In this document: piece after piece, positions 24,223-32,232 of the stretch
How the letters are laid out: the number at the start of each line of letters is the position of its first letter
How positions within the stretch are numbered: position 1 is the stretch's first letter
Assembly (NCBI GenBank): GCA_016212475.1
Contig: JACRGC010000016.1
Coordinates: forward strand, 73,824 to 129,858
Direction of reading: 5' to 3'
Source: Microcaldota archaeon
Lineage (GTDB): Archaea > Micrarchaeota > Micrarchaeia > Norongarragalinales > SBBD01
Length of the DNA: 56,035 bases
Position numbers and translations under genes: made by a program
The notes under the pieces: model-generated
Databases searched by the model: none
What the model was told of the DNA's origin: nothing
Seen by the model: the letters and a program-made list of their open reading frames with translations, nothing else

Positions 24223-27200
24223 TTACCAATCCCCCAAGCTTTTCTGCGCACCCTTCATCTTCAAATCATCGCCATCCATCCCAAAAGCGGAAAGAATTTT
24301 AAGAACCGCCGGAAGCACCTGATTGTTTATGTAATAGTCCGGATCGTAATCTTTTGCCATCTCGGCAATTGTTGCCTTTTCTGAAATTGTTTTTCCCTGC
24401 TTTGTTATGATGTAGCTAATTATTGGCGTATCTGCAAGGTTCATTCCCGCTTTAATTGCCTTTTGGACAGCTGAAACTTCCGGAGAAACTATGTCGTAGC
24501 TTCCTGCCTGCTTTTTTAGCTGCGTTGTGATTGAAAGATCCTCCATTGGGTATTTTCCGGATTTTAGCTCTTCAAGAACAACTTTTACTTCCTCCTTTGC
24601 TTTTTGGATATTTCCCTCCTTCAAAACAATTTCCAGCACTCTTCGCTGTGTGTTCTTTGCAACATTGCTCCAATCCCTCCTGACAAGCTCAAATCCGCGG
24701 ATCTTGATTTTCCCTTCCCGGTTGATCAGCGCGTATTTCTTCTTGGCTCCTTTTTCCTCCTGCTTTTTACTAACAAATATCCCGCGCGGATAGAAATCCT
24801 CAAGTTCAAGTTCCATGGTTTCCGGAAGGTCCGCATTGATTTTCTTTTGGAAATCGATTACCTTGTCTTCCTCCCCCGTTTTTCCATATACCAAAAAAAT
24901 CGAATCCGTATTATGGAGCAATACATTGCCGCATGAATCTGCAAACATGTGGGAGTTTTCAACACTTAGGTCGTAAACAAAGCCCTCGTATTTTTCCTCA
25001 ACCACTTTGGTATTAAGTTTTGAGTTGCTCTTATCCGAAGTGCCTATGATATATGTCTGTTTTGGTTCACGGAACCTTATGTAATAATTGCGCCCAAGCT
25101 GGGTTAGCAGGAGGCAAAGATTGCACGCCAATTCGAGCGATCTGGTTTCATACCTGAAGTTCTTTTCAATATACTCCTTTGAATATCCCAATCGTTCATT
25201 CACGCTATGCGACCCATCCCCCTTTACGAGCTGTTCAAGGATTAGCATTTTATATTTGTTTGGGATGTGGTATGCAAAATCCGGCAATTTCTTGCCTTTG
25301 CTTGCCTGCCCGCAGAAACTTTTGAAAACAACAGCGGCAAGCTGATTCATCATCTGGAGCTTGTGGGTCTTATCCTGATAGGTGATTTCCATTTTTTTGC
25401 CTTTCTGGGTCGTGTATTTCAAATTCCTCAATTTTTTTGTCGAGGGGATAATGGCGGCCTTTGCGTTTTCAAATAATAGTTCATAGTTTTTCTTCAATTC
25501 CTTAAGCCATTCCACATCCGAAGAAGCGATGCTTGCGCCAAAGCGGCTTTTTGTGGATTCGATCGTTGATGAACTGCCCTCGGGCACATAGCCTCCAAGC
25601 AGATTGCAAAACGCCTCAAATTCTTCCGTGCCGGATTTCAAATGCCTCTTCATCATAACCTGCTTTTTCCGGTTTGTCCATCCAAACCATACATATTTCC
25701 CATCCGTTTTAACCAAGGCGGTTTTTTTCCTTCCCTTGTAATCGCTAGCAGCCGAATAATTGCGGATGTGTTCGAAGATGTCAATTTCTTGGATTTCCCT
25801 AACTTTTGGTATGCTGCATATTTTTGCTAAAGGAAGCTTCCTTCCCAAAATTTCCCGCGGCTTTGCTTCAATAAGCTGATTTTTTTCAATTGCAATCAAT
25901 GAATGATCCTCGGTAACCCTCGTTTCCCCGAATTTTTGGGAAACCTTGAATATCCGCTTGGACGCCTTATGCCTAATTATTTCCTTTATATTATCAAACT
26001 TAGGCTTTTTCGTCAAAGGATCAACAGTAAGCGCTTTCCATCCGCTTGGCGCCTTTACTTCCTTGCCATTCCTTTTGATGGAATTCCCATTGCTTTCCAA
26101 GAAGAAATCCTCGATTTTTTTTATTTTTATGTGCCCGTTGGGATCCATTAATGTAACAAACCTATCCGAAGTGATGCTATCCCCATAAAGAACATCCATT
26201 CCCGCTTCCTTGGATTTTTCCATGGTCTTTTGGATGTAATCCCTAGCGTAAGCAGTTACGGATTCGCCAGCTTCCCTAGAATAATACCTGGACCTTGCAT
26301 AAAGCAAATACCCATACATCGAATTTGCAACGATTTTAAGTGCCCATTGCCTTGCGTCCAAATCCCTATATTCGGAAGATTCACCATTTCCATCCTTCTT
26401 TATTTTTTTCATCCTCTCCTTGATTTCAAACCTTGTGTTTAGCACATATTGCAAAACCCTTGGAATGAGCCCCTTTCTTTTTTTGCAAAATCTATGCCCT
26501 TGGGGCGAAACAAAAGATTCTTCCTTGGTGCAGCATTTGCAATTTAATGTTGATGAATCAATGTTGTGCGAAATTATGATTGATGGGTAAAGCGACCTGA
26601 AATCAAGCACGGCAATATTTTCATAAAGGCCCGGGTTTGGAAGCTTCACAAACGCGCCTTCAACCGGATTTGCCGATCTTTTTTGCACTTCCTCGTACCT
26701 TGGCTTTCCAAGGATGATTTCGCCTGACCTGAAAGCTTCCCTCATCAAAAGCATTTCAACTAATTGGCCAGAAGTGCTCCTGCTTGTATCAAAAATAGTT
26801 GTTCCAGTCAGCCTGCTAAGCTCGATTTCAAGCGGCAGAACATGCTTTGCCAGCCTAAATGCAGCAACCGCATCGTTTTCGCAGTAATCCGCAAGCTGCT
26901 TTAATTTTTCACTGTCATTGCTATCCCAAAACTTCCATATCTCATCCGATTTCACATCCATTTTTTTCCCGCCAAGGATTTCGCGATATGCTACTTCCAA
27001 AGTGAGCCTTGGGAGCTTGTAGGCGCCAATGTAGTTGAGGAATGAAACTACCGGAAAAACATCAAAATGGACCCTTCCGTTAATTGAAGTTTGGCTCCTA
27101 AGCCCAAGGGATTTGCTCTTTGGCGCAGCTTTATCCCTGCCCAGATGCATTTGCGCTTTTGTAGCTTTTGCGCGATCCCTCAAATATGGCAAATCAAACT

Positions 27201-27960
27201 GGTCTCCGTTGTATGTGGCTATGATGTCGACTTTCCGTTGCTTCAAAAATATTCCAATCCGTTCAAGCATGAGTTTTTCCGATTCCAAGATTTCAACATT
27301 TTCATCCCTTACTTTTTTTTGGAATGTGAAAAGCCCCATATCGTCTTCCTGCGCCCAGCCGGCCATGATGACCGGATCCGATTGCGGGTTTGGGATGGTT
27401 TTTGGGTTGTAGGTTTCAATGTCAAAGCCCATCAAATTGTAAGGAAGCTCCGAATACCTCTCCTCCTTGATTGCCCTAATGCTTTCTATTTGCCTATTTT
27501 CGCCCAATTCAATTTCCACAAGGGCGCTTGGAGTGAGCCCCTTATCTATTGCGTATCTTTTGGTGTATGAAATCGCCTGCTCGTAGGTTTCCCCGAATTT
27601 TTTGATTTCATCCCTAAGCTTGCTTACATCGGTTGGATGGCTGCAGAAAAGTTTTAGGAAAGTTGCCTCCTCAAGCTGCAATTTCTTCGTTACCTTCTCG
27701 ACCCCTTTGAGCTTGATTTCCTTCCCCCTATCAAACGATCGGATTTTCATCAGGTCTTGGGAAATTCTTTCTATTTCTTCAAGCGGCCCATCGACTTTCA
27801 AGTAGAAGTAGGGATTGAACTTGTAATCATACAGCCTGAATGTTTTTTTCGTTTGGGCATCCTTCAAAAGCAGCCTTAGCATTGAAATATTATTCCTGAA
27901 AACATACCCAACATCCAATAGGTATGCAGTTTTTTTCTCGCCCATCTTGAACCAGTTCAT
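24223..27960 (-). CDS. polB: Family B DNA polymerase with intein
   Basis: A replicative or repair B-family polymerase precursor of 1245 residues. After removal of the 423-residue intein it leaves 822. Proofreading motifs are all present: GFDIETYNPK (Exo I), TYNGDQFDLPYL (Exo II) and YCENDAVAAFRL (Exo III). Polymerase motif A is VLDFRSLYPSIIISHN, motif B KIVANSMYGYLLYARSRYY. Motif C, YGDTDS, is split by the intein between Asp and Thr. The thumb region ends YDPDYYINNQVLPAVLKIL. The start MNWFKMGEKKTAYLLD could also be the ATG five codons later. It is monocistronic on the minus strand. Confidence 0.97.
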   Translation of the reverse strand: MNWFKMGEKKTAYLLDVGYVFRNNISMLRLLLKDAQTKKTFRLYDYKFNPYFYLKVDGPLEEIERISQDLMKIRSFDRGKEIKLKGVEKVTKKLQLEEATFLKLFCSHPTDVSKLRDEIKKFGETYEQAISYTKRYAIDKGLTPSALVEIELGENRQIESIRAIKEERYSELPYNLMGFDIETYNPKTIPNPQSDPVIMAGWAQEDDMGLFTFQKKVRDENVEILESEKLMLERIGIFLKQRKVDIIATYNGDQFDLPYLRDRAKATKAQMHLGRDKAAPKSKSLGLRSQTSINGRVHFDVFPVVSFLNYIGAYKLPRLTLEVAYREILGGKKMDVKSDEIWKFWDSNDSEKLKQLADYCENDAVAAFRLAKHVLPLEIELSRLTGTTIFDTSRSTSGQLVEMLLMREAFRSGEIILGKPRYEEVQKRSANPVEGAFVKLPNPGLYENIAVLDFRSLYPSIIISHNIDSSTLNCKCCTKEESFVSPQGHRFCKKRKGLIPRVLQYVLNTRFEIKERMKKIKKDGNGESSEYRDLDARQWALKIVANSMYGYLLYARSRYYSREAGESVTAYARDYIQKTMEKSKEAGMDVLYGDSITSDRFVTLMDPNGHIKIKKIEDFFLESNGNSIKRNGKEVKAPSGWKALTVDPLTKKPKFDNIKEIIRHKASKRIFKVSQKFGETRVTEDHSLIAIEKNQLIEAKPREILGRKLPLAKICSIPKVREIQEIDIFEHIRNYSAASDYKGRKKTALVKTDGKYVWFGWTNRKKQVMMKRHLKSGTEEFEAFCNLLGGYVPEGSSSTIESTKSRFGASIASSDVEWLKELKKNYELLFENAKAAIIPSTKKLRNLKYTTQKGKKMEITYQDKTHKLQMMNQLAAVVFKSFCGQASKGKKLPDFAYHIPNKYKMLILEQLVKGDGSHSVNERLGYSKEYIEKNFRYETRSLELACNLCLLLTQLGRNYYIRFREPKQTYIIGTSDKSNSKLNTKVVEEKYEGFVYDLSVENSHMFADSCGNVLLHNTDSIFLVYGKTGEEDKVIDFQKKINADLPETMELELEDFYPRGIFVSKKQEEKGAKKKYALINREGKIKIRGFELVRRDWSNVAKNTQRRVLEIVLKEGNIQKAKEEVKVVLEELKSGKYPMEDLSITTQLKKQAGSYDIVSPEVSAVQKAIKAGMNLADTPIISYIITKQGKTISEKATIAEMAKDYDPDYYINNQVLPAVLKILSAFGMDGDDLKMKGAQKSLGDW
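24910..26178 (-). mobile_element. PolB intein with LAGLIDADG endonuclease domain
   Basis: An in-frame 423-residue intein inside motif C. It starts with Ser (SITSDRFVTLMDPNG) after YGD and ends NVLLHN before TDS, where Thr acts as the +1 nucleophile. The splicing block with the T-x2-H motif is TRVTEDHSLIAI, and the C-terminal block FVYDLSVENSHMFAD. Two LAGLIDADG-type helices are visible, NLLGGYVPEGSS and LEQLVKGDGSHS; both keep an acidic residue, so endonuclease activity is possible. Insertion at the catalytic YGD/TDS junction is a known polymerase intein site in archaea. Confidence 0.93.
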
Positions 27961-27993
27961 AAAACGGCGTCAAAGTTTTTTAATGGTCAACCC

Positions 27994-28011
27994 AAGGGGG
28001 AAGCCCCCCTT
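27994..28011. repeat. GC-rich intergenic hairpin upstream of polB
   Basis: AAGGGGG (27994-28000) pairs with CCCCCTT (28005-28011) around AAGC in an otherwise AT-rich 118-base spacer. It lies 34 bases before the polB start, between polB and the tiny membrane protein gene, both on the minus strand. It may terminate the upstream message or be a small dispersed element. Confidence 0.5.
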
Positions 28012-28078
28012 AGTTTGGCCTAATGCCCAACCCCCCATTCATTTAAATTGTGTTAAGTAATGTTTTGACCCTCGTTTT

Positions 28079-28201
28079 TTATTCTCCCGATAAATAAGTC
28101 ATGTAAACGATGAAATTGATCAGCCCAAAAAACCAGTTTACGCTGACTGCAAGTATTACGCTTGTTATCAGTGTAAACATTACAAAAATATCCTTTCCCA
28201 T
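28079..28201 (-). CDS. Small membrane protein, 40 aa
   Basis: A short frame, MGKDIFVMFTLITSVILAVS, giving 40 residues with two hydrophobic stretches, VMFTLITSVILAV and WFFGLINFIVYMTYL. It ends in a short acidic tail. It is preferred over an overlapping 79-residue frame (28053-28292) because that one has a mixed, unpatterned composition, while this has the charge and hydrophobicity pattern of a membrane hairpin. An in-frame ATG at 28207 adds two residues. No family recognised. Confidence 0.5.
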   Translation of the reverse strand: MGKDIFVMFTLITSVILAVSVNWFFGLINFIVYMTYLSGE

Positions 28202-28332
28202 CGGCATAAAAAAAACCTGTGAAGCTTCCACTCAAAATGCAAGTTAGAAATATAACCTTTTTGGGTTGCGATTTGGCGGGAAAATCAATCAAATTTCTTA
28301 AAAAATCGGGGCATAGCCTTCAAATCAAACAA

Positions 28333-29154
28333 TCAGAATCCCTTGAAGAGCTGGTAAAGGCCGCCTCCGATCAGCGCCCCAATCATTGAAGATAGCAAAT
28401 TCACCGTGTCATTGTTTATGAATTTCCATCCCTTGTAGTATTTAGTTTGCGTTCCGCATTTGTGCACTTCCCTCTCCGTTTGCTTTTTGCATTTTGGGCA
28501 CCAAAACATCACCTGAACGGTTGCGCCAAGCAATGAATCGACCAATGCTCCGGCAGTTCCGGCAATTGTTGGGATTGCAATCAAAAATACGGGCTCAATA
28601 TATGGCGCCTTTGCATAATTTGAAAGCAAAAACGCGATGATTCCAATCGAAAGCGAACCAAGGAAAGCGGCGGTCAATCCCAAAACCGAAACCGCCCCCG
28701 ATGTCCCCTTCTCGACTTTTTTAAGTGTTGTTATCATGAATGAGTTGTTGCTAAGCACCCCTATTTCTGTTGCAATTGTATCCGCGGTAATTGTTGCAGC
28801 TACCCCAAGGAATGCAAAATAAAACGTGTTGAGCGGATGGAATTGGTTGATTACAGCAATCAATGCCGCAAGCGCGCCGTTTGCAGCAACCTGCCAAAAA
28901 TCCCTAACGCCCCCTTTTGCAAATTCCTGGTTTACAGCTTCCTTTTCCTTTGCCCTAAACCTGGTGAATGCGCTAGCTGATATGAAAAAAATAGCAAGTA
29001 TGAAAAACCAGTTCCAGCCTCCGAAAAAATAAATCGTCAGCCCAACTAGAATTGCAGCAAGAATCCCTCCTTCGGATAGCAGTGCGAATTTTTCGGCAAT
29101 GCTTGCAAGTAGGAGCGCAAAAATTATTGCCAATAAAAACGAATAATCAACCAT
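28333..29154 (-). CDS. DUF92 integral membrane protein
   Basis: A 273-residue protein with about seven membrane helices, matching the DUF92/TIGR00297 family. Typical pieces are the GGILAAILVGLTIYFFGGWNW start, ASAFTRFRAKEKE, and the acidic ATITADTIATEIGVLS followed by SGAVSVLGLTAAFLGSLSIG. A cytoplasmic zinc-ribbon-like loop, CPKCKKQTEREVHKCG, sits near residue 225. Plant relatives (VTE6) are phytyl-phosphate kinases, which suggests an isoprenoid-phosphate or CTP-linked reaction, relevant for archaeal lipids. The function in archaea is not established. It is probably independent of the TrkA-like gene 39 bases away on the same strand. Confidence 0.88.
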   Translation of the reverse strand: MVDYSFLLAIIFALLLASIAEKFALLSEGGILAAILVGLTIYFFGGWNWFFILAIFFISASAFTRFRAKEKEAVNQEFAKGGVRDFWQVAANGALAALIAVINQFHPLNTFYFAFLGVAATITADTIATEIGVLSNNSFMITTLKKVEKGTSGAVSVLGLTAAFLGSLSIGIIAFLLSNYAKAPYIEPVFLIAIPTIAGTAGALVDSLLGATVQVMFWCPKCKKQTEREVHKCGTQTKYYKGWKFINNDTVNLLSSMIGALIGGGLYQLFKGF

Positions 29155-29193
29155 TCAAACCAATCCCAAGTTTTTTGATTTTCAAATCCCAAC

Positions 29194-29982
29194 CTACTTG
29201 ATTTTCCTGCCGACTGAAAATTTGCTTTTTTCATCCATGATGCTTTTGACTTGGTTTTCGTTCAAATTCAATACCTGCTTTGCAAGCTCGAGGCCGCCAA
29301 GGATTTCGGGCATCACAATTATTTCCGCGCCAGCTTCATGCAATTTTCCGATGCTTTGCTCGGAGTACGCTCTGGATGCTATGCGGACGTCCTTGCTAAG
29401 TTCCCTGGCGGTTAGGACCAAGAACACATTATTAGAATCCTTGTCGAGAGCTGCAACCAAAAGCTTTGCCTTGTCAATCCCTGCTTTTTTCAGGGTTTCC
29501 AAGTCAAGCGCGTCCCCTATTACATATGGAATTCCGCTTTCCTTAAGTCCGGTTTTTTCAACTATATCGACAACCACGAATTCCTCCCCCGAATTTTTGA
29601 ATATTTCGCAGGCGGCCTTTCCCAGATCCCCGTATCCGCAAACTATGATTTGGCCTTTCATGCCTTCGATTTTTTTCCTCATTTTTCTTTCACCCATTTC
29701 CAAATTCAAGACAAATCCGGTTACAAACTCCACCAAAACGGCAAACACCAGCCAGCTTGAAAGCGCAAGGAAAAGCGAAGCCACTTTTGATTGCAGCGTG
29801 TATTCAAGGTTGCATTTGCCAAGCGTTAGCGAGCATACCGTCTCATAGACCGCATCAAACAATGAAAATCCATCAAAAAATACAAAGCTAAAGATCGCAC
29901 TAAAACTGATTATTGCAAGCGCCCAAATTAAAATTTTCCTAGCCTCCTTCCTGATCTCGTGGTTTTGGCCGTCCTTTTGCAT
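29194..29982 (-). CDS. Kch/TrkA-like protein with degenerate pore
   Basis: A 262-residue protein with two membrane helices (residues 17-36 and about 66-90) and a cytoplasmic RCK/TrkA-N domain. The Rossmann motif is IIVCGYGDLGKAACEIF with the acidic EFVVVDIVE strand end, so NAD or ATP binding is likely. The organisation equals a two-helix potassium channel plus RCK domain. However, where the selectivity filter T-V-G-Y-G should follow the pore helix (DAVYETVCSLT), the sequence reads TLGKCNLEY. A working potassium filter is therefore absent. It may be a regulator or a channel of different selectivity. Confidence 0.85.
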   Translation of the reverse strand: MQKDGQNHEIRKEARKILIWALAIISFSAIFSFVFFDGFSLFDAVYETVCSLTLGKCNLEYTLQSKVASLFLALSSWLVFAVLVEFVTGFVLNLEMGERKMRKKIEGMKGQIIVCGYGDLGKAACEIFKNSGEEFVVVDIVEKTGLKESGIPYVIGDALDLETLKKAGIDKAKLLVAALDKDSNNVFLVLTARELSKDVRIASRAYSEQSIGKLHEAGAEIIVMPEILGGLELAKQVLNLNENQVKSIMDEKSKFSVGRKIK

Positions 29983-30032
29983 ATTTACATGCTAATGGAA
30001 AGGTAAATAAAAAACCCCTGCTTTCAACTTCC

Positions 30033-30989
30033 ATGATCCTGATAACCGGGGCAACTGGGAGGGTTGGGCAAAACCTGATCAAGTCCTTGCTTTTGAATCC
30101 CAAATATAAAAAAAAGATCCGCATACTTGCTAGGGATGATAGGCAGGCAATGGCGCTTTTTGGAAAATCCGTTGAAATTTTTGAGGCTAACCTATCAAGC
30201 AAAAATGATTTCATTCCAATTGCGCAGGCAATGGATGGGGCGGATAAAATCATCCATTTGGCGGCGCTGGTTGATTATTCCGCATCTGAAAAGGAAATTT
30301 TCGATGCGAATTTTGAAAGCACAAGGCAGTTGATTTTAGCTGCCAAACTGCAAAAAACCCCGCCCAAGATAATTTACCTATCATCTACATCGATTTACCG
30401 CGGAGTTAGCTGTAAAATCATCAATGAAAATACGCCTCCGCATCCTGACAATGCCTACGGAAAAAGCAAACTTGCATCTGAAAATGCAATAATTTCCTCC
30501 GGCCTTCCATACATCATTCTTCGGCCTCCTATTGTTTATGGGAAGGGCTTTGAAACCGGATTTGGGAAAATAATTTCAATGATCAAAAAAAGGAGGATGT
30601 TTGTAATCGGCTCCGGAGAAAACTTAATCCCCTTCATCCATATTTCCGATTTAATCGATGCAATTTCAATTGCCATTGAATCCGACATTGAAAATGATTC
30701 ATTCATACTCACTTCGGGCGAAAAGCTCACCCAAAAGCAGCTATATTTGCTTATCTCTAAAAATCTTGGGGTTTCGCCTCCGTTTCTCCACATCCCAAAA
30801 TCAATTGCCTATCATGGGGTTGGTTTTGCACATCTGCTTTATTTGCTCTTTGGGAAAAAGCCAAGAATTTTTAAGGAATATGTCCATACTCTAGCTCAAA
30901 GCCGGCAGTATGACATTTCAAGGGCGCGCAGGCTTCTTGGCTACGCGCCAAAAGTGAGATTCCAAACCGGCATCAAAGAACTTTTATGA
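30033..30989 (+). CDS. NAD-dependent epimerase/dehydratase
   Basis: An extended short-chain dehydrogenase of 318 residues, probably acting on a nucleotide sugar or similar substrate. The N-terminal MILITGATGRVGQNLIKSLL holds the G-x2-G-x2-G dinucleotide motif. ADKIIHLAALVDYS is the family's conserved strand, and IIYLSSTSIYRG with NAYGKSKLASENA supplies Ser and the Y-x3-K catalytic pair. ILRPPIVYGKG is also diagnostic. The C-terminal half is less conserved, with a hydrophobic stretch at about 262-275. It is ten bases upstream of the zinc-ribbon gene and likely in the same operon. Confidence 0.9.
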   Translation: MILITGATGRVGQNLIKSLLLNPKYKKKIRILARDDRQAMALFGKSVEIFEANLSSKNDFIPIAQAMDGADKIIHLAALVDYSASEKEIFDANFESTRQLILAAKLQKTPPKIIYLSSTSIYRGVSCKIINENTPPHPDNAYGKSKLASENAIISSGLPYIILRPPIVYGKGFETGFGKIISMIKKRRMFVIGSGENLIPFIHISDLIDAISIAIESDIENDSFILTSGEKLTQKQLYLLISKNLGVSPPFLHIPKSIAYHGVGFAHLLYLLFGKKPRIFKEYVHTLAQSRQYDISRARRLLGYAPKVRFQTGIKELL

Positions 30990-30998
30990 GGAATGTTT

Positions 30999-31325
30999 AT
31001 GAAGCATGAATGCGAGAACTGCAAATTGCAATTTGACTCTGAAGATCCGCAAAACTGCCCAAGATGCTCAAGCAGGAAGATCAAGCGGGCATTTGACAAG
31101 AAAAAATTCGATAGCAAGCCAGCAGTGGCTGCAGGAAAGCCCGTATTTTCGCATCATTCAAATGTAGGCAGGGAAGGCAAGGAAGGCTGGAGGGATTTCC
31201 ACAGCTCGCAATCAAAAAGCTGCCCGGAATGCAACGGAGTCGAATTCGAATACAACTGGAAGCACAAAGAAAAAATCTGCAAGAAATGCGGATCGATCAT
31301 GCCATTGCCAAGAAGAATGGGCTAA
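30999..31325 (+). CDS. Small double zinc-ribbon protein
   Basis: A 108-residue basic protein with two zinc ribbons: HECENCKLQFDSEDPQNCPRCSSRK at the start and KSCPECNGVEFEYNW...ICKKCGSIMP at the end. The middle is Lys/Ser/His-rich and probably disordered. Such proteins may bind nucleic acid or the ribosome, but no specific role is known. ATG 30999 is chosen because GAGG at 30988-30991 lies seven bases before it; ATG 30993 is too close. It sits after the epimerase gene. The last 19 codons (31269-31325) are repeated 110 bases downstream. Confidence 0.75.
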   Translation: MKHECENCKLQFDSEDPQNCPRCSSRKIKRAFDKKKFDSKPAVAAGKPVFSHHSNVGREGKEGWRDFHSSQSKSCPECNGVEFEYNWKHKEKICKKCGSIMPLPRRMG

Positions 31326-31339
31326 GCGGGGGTAGGGGC

Positions 31340-31374
31340 GACACGAGTAGGGGGTGCAACCCCCTTGCGGTGTC
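31340..31374. repeat. Nested GC-rich hairpin between the duplicated gene ends
   Basis: GACAC (31340-31344) pairs with GTGTC (31370-31374). Inside it GGGGGT (31350-31355) pairs with ACCCCC (31359-31364) around GCA. It occupies nearly all of the 53 bases between the zinc-ribbon stop and the second copy of its 3' end. The high GC contrasts with surrounding DNA. Confidence 0.6.
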
Positions 31375-31378
31375 AAGC

Positions 31379-31435
31379 GAGAAGATCTGCAAGAAATGCG
31401 GATCAATAATGCCTCTTCCACGGAGAATGGGCTAA
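31379..31435 (+). pseudogene. Orphan duplicate of the zinc-ribbon gene 3' end
   Basis: Encodes EKICKKCGSIMPLPRRMG plus stop, exactly the last 18 residues and stop of the gene at 30999-31325. The DNA differs at nine positions, all synonymous (for example TCG/TCA, CCA/CCT, TTG/CTT, AGA/CGG). It has no upstream coding region of its own and is out of phase with the intact copy. Silent-only change means it diverged while still coding for a functional protein, and was cut off later. Confidence 0.8.
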
Positions 31436-31451
31436 GCGCAATCAAGCGCAC

Positions 31452-31461
31452 TTTTTATATA
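31452..31461 (+). promoter_or_regulatory. TATA box for the surface-protein locus
   Basis: TTTTTATATA at 31452-31461, about 21-30 bases before ATG 31482, fits a leaderless archaeal transcript for the first gene of the surface-protein cluster. Confidence 0.6.
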
Positions 31462-31481
31462 GTCTTTAGCGTAAAGCATCC

Positions 31482-32120
31482 ATGGCCGCTTCAAAACTTA
31501 AGGATAAAAAAAATTCAAAAAAAGAATTGCAAAATTTGAAAAAGCATAGCATTCATCATGCCGGTTTTGAGGGGGCAATAAATCGCAAGTATGCCATTCC
31601 AGAAGCTTCCCATTCTGCTTCCGAAAAATCCCTAGATGCTTTCCATAGGCACGAATTCGAGCCAAAAATCCCGCATCCGGAGCATCCGTTCCATCCCTAC
31701 AAAAAAAAATCCATTTATGGAAGAATTTCCGAATCATTTCGGCTTCACGGGCTTCCCGAGCCAAAACTTTTACTTGTATTATTATTAGTAATAGCCGGCA
31801 GCCTTCTTGCCTTTTCCGTACTCCTTCCAATAATCAGCGGCCCAACAAAAGCGGACTTGCTAATTGCAATCCAAGATCAGGAGGGAAACATAATCAAAGG
31901 TGCAACACTTACCCTGATTCCAATTGGAAATGGGGCGCAAGCCTCATCGAATACCTGGCTTGATGGGACCGCGCCATTTTCCGAATTGAAAATCGGGGCG
32001 GAATTCAAAATATCCGCTGAAAAGGGCGGGGAGAAAATTCCCCTTGAAGATTCCTACCTAAAAGTCCCAGCAGTTCGGCGGGGGCACGAGCTTGTAATTG
32101 TTTTGCGTTCGGCAAATTAA
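31482..32120 (+). CDS. Membrane-anchored protein, small paralogue of the giant's head
   Basis: A 212-residue protein: a basic cytoplasmic part of about 100 residues with His-rich HHAGFEG and HPEHPFHPYKKK, one membrane helix (LLLVLLLVIAGSLLAFSVLLP), then one extracytoplasmic beta domain. The beta domain (LLIAIQDQEGNIIKGATLTLIPIG ... PFSELKIGAEFKISAEKGGEKI) has the carboxypeptidase-regulatory/CNA-B-like pattern. The layout and the sequence from SFRLHGLPEPK onward parallel residues 30-150 of the giant protein that follows. It may be a scaffold, docking partner or shortened duplicate of the giant. The gap to the giant gene is 112 bases. Confidence 0.7.
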   Translation: MAASKLKDKKNSKKELQNLKKHSIHHAGFEGAINRKYAIPEASHSASEKSLDAFHRHEFEPKIPHPEHPFHPYKKKSIYGRISESFRLHGLPEPKLLLVLLLVIAGSLLAFSVLLPIISGPTKADLLIAIQDQEGNIIKGATLTLIPIGNGAQASSNTWLDGTAPFSELKIGAEFKISAEKGGEKIPLEDSYLKVPAVRRGHELVIVLRSAN

Positions 32121-32192
32121 ACCCAAATCATGTTTCTTTTCAAAAATTTCCCATTCCTTTTTTTTCAAATAGGCAGTTTCCAAGGCTAAGCG

Positions 32193-32200
32193 TTTAAATA
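32193..32200 (+). promoter_or_regulatory. TATA box for the giant surface protein
   Basis: TTTAAATA at 32193-32200, 33 bases before ATG 32233. It predicts a transcript start about 8 bases before the ATG, giving an almost leaderless mRNA for the 9.9-kb gene. Confidence 0.6.
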
Positions 32201-32232
32201 TGTAAAGATACCTACTTTTAGCTAGAAAAAAT

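Noticed and set aside
28053-28292. 79-codon minus-strand frame
   Set aside because: Unpatterned composition; the overlapping 40-residue frame has a clear two-helix membrane pattern.
31229-31435. 68-residue frame ending with the duplicated zinc-ribbon tail
   Set aside because: Its first part is an out-of-phase reading of the intact gene; only the last 19 codons are meaningful.
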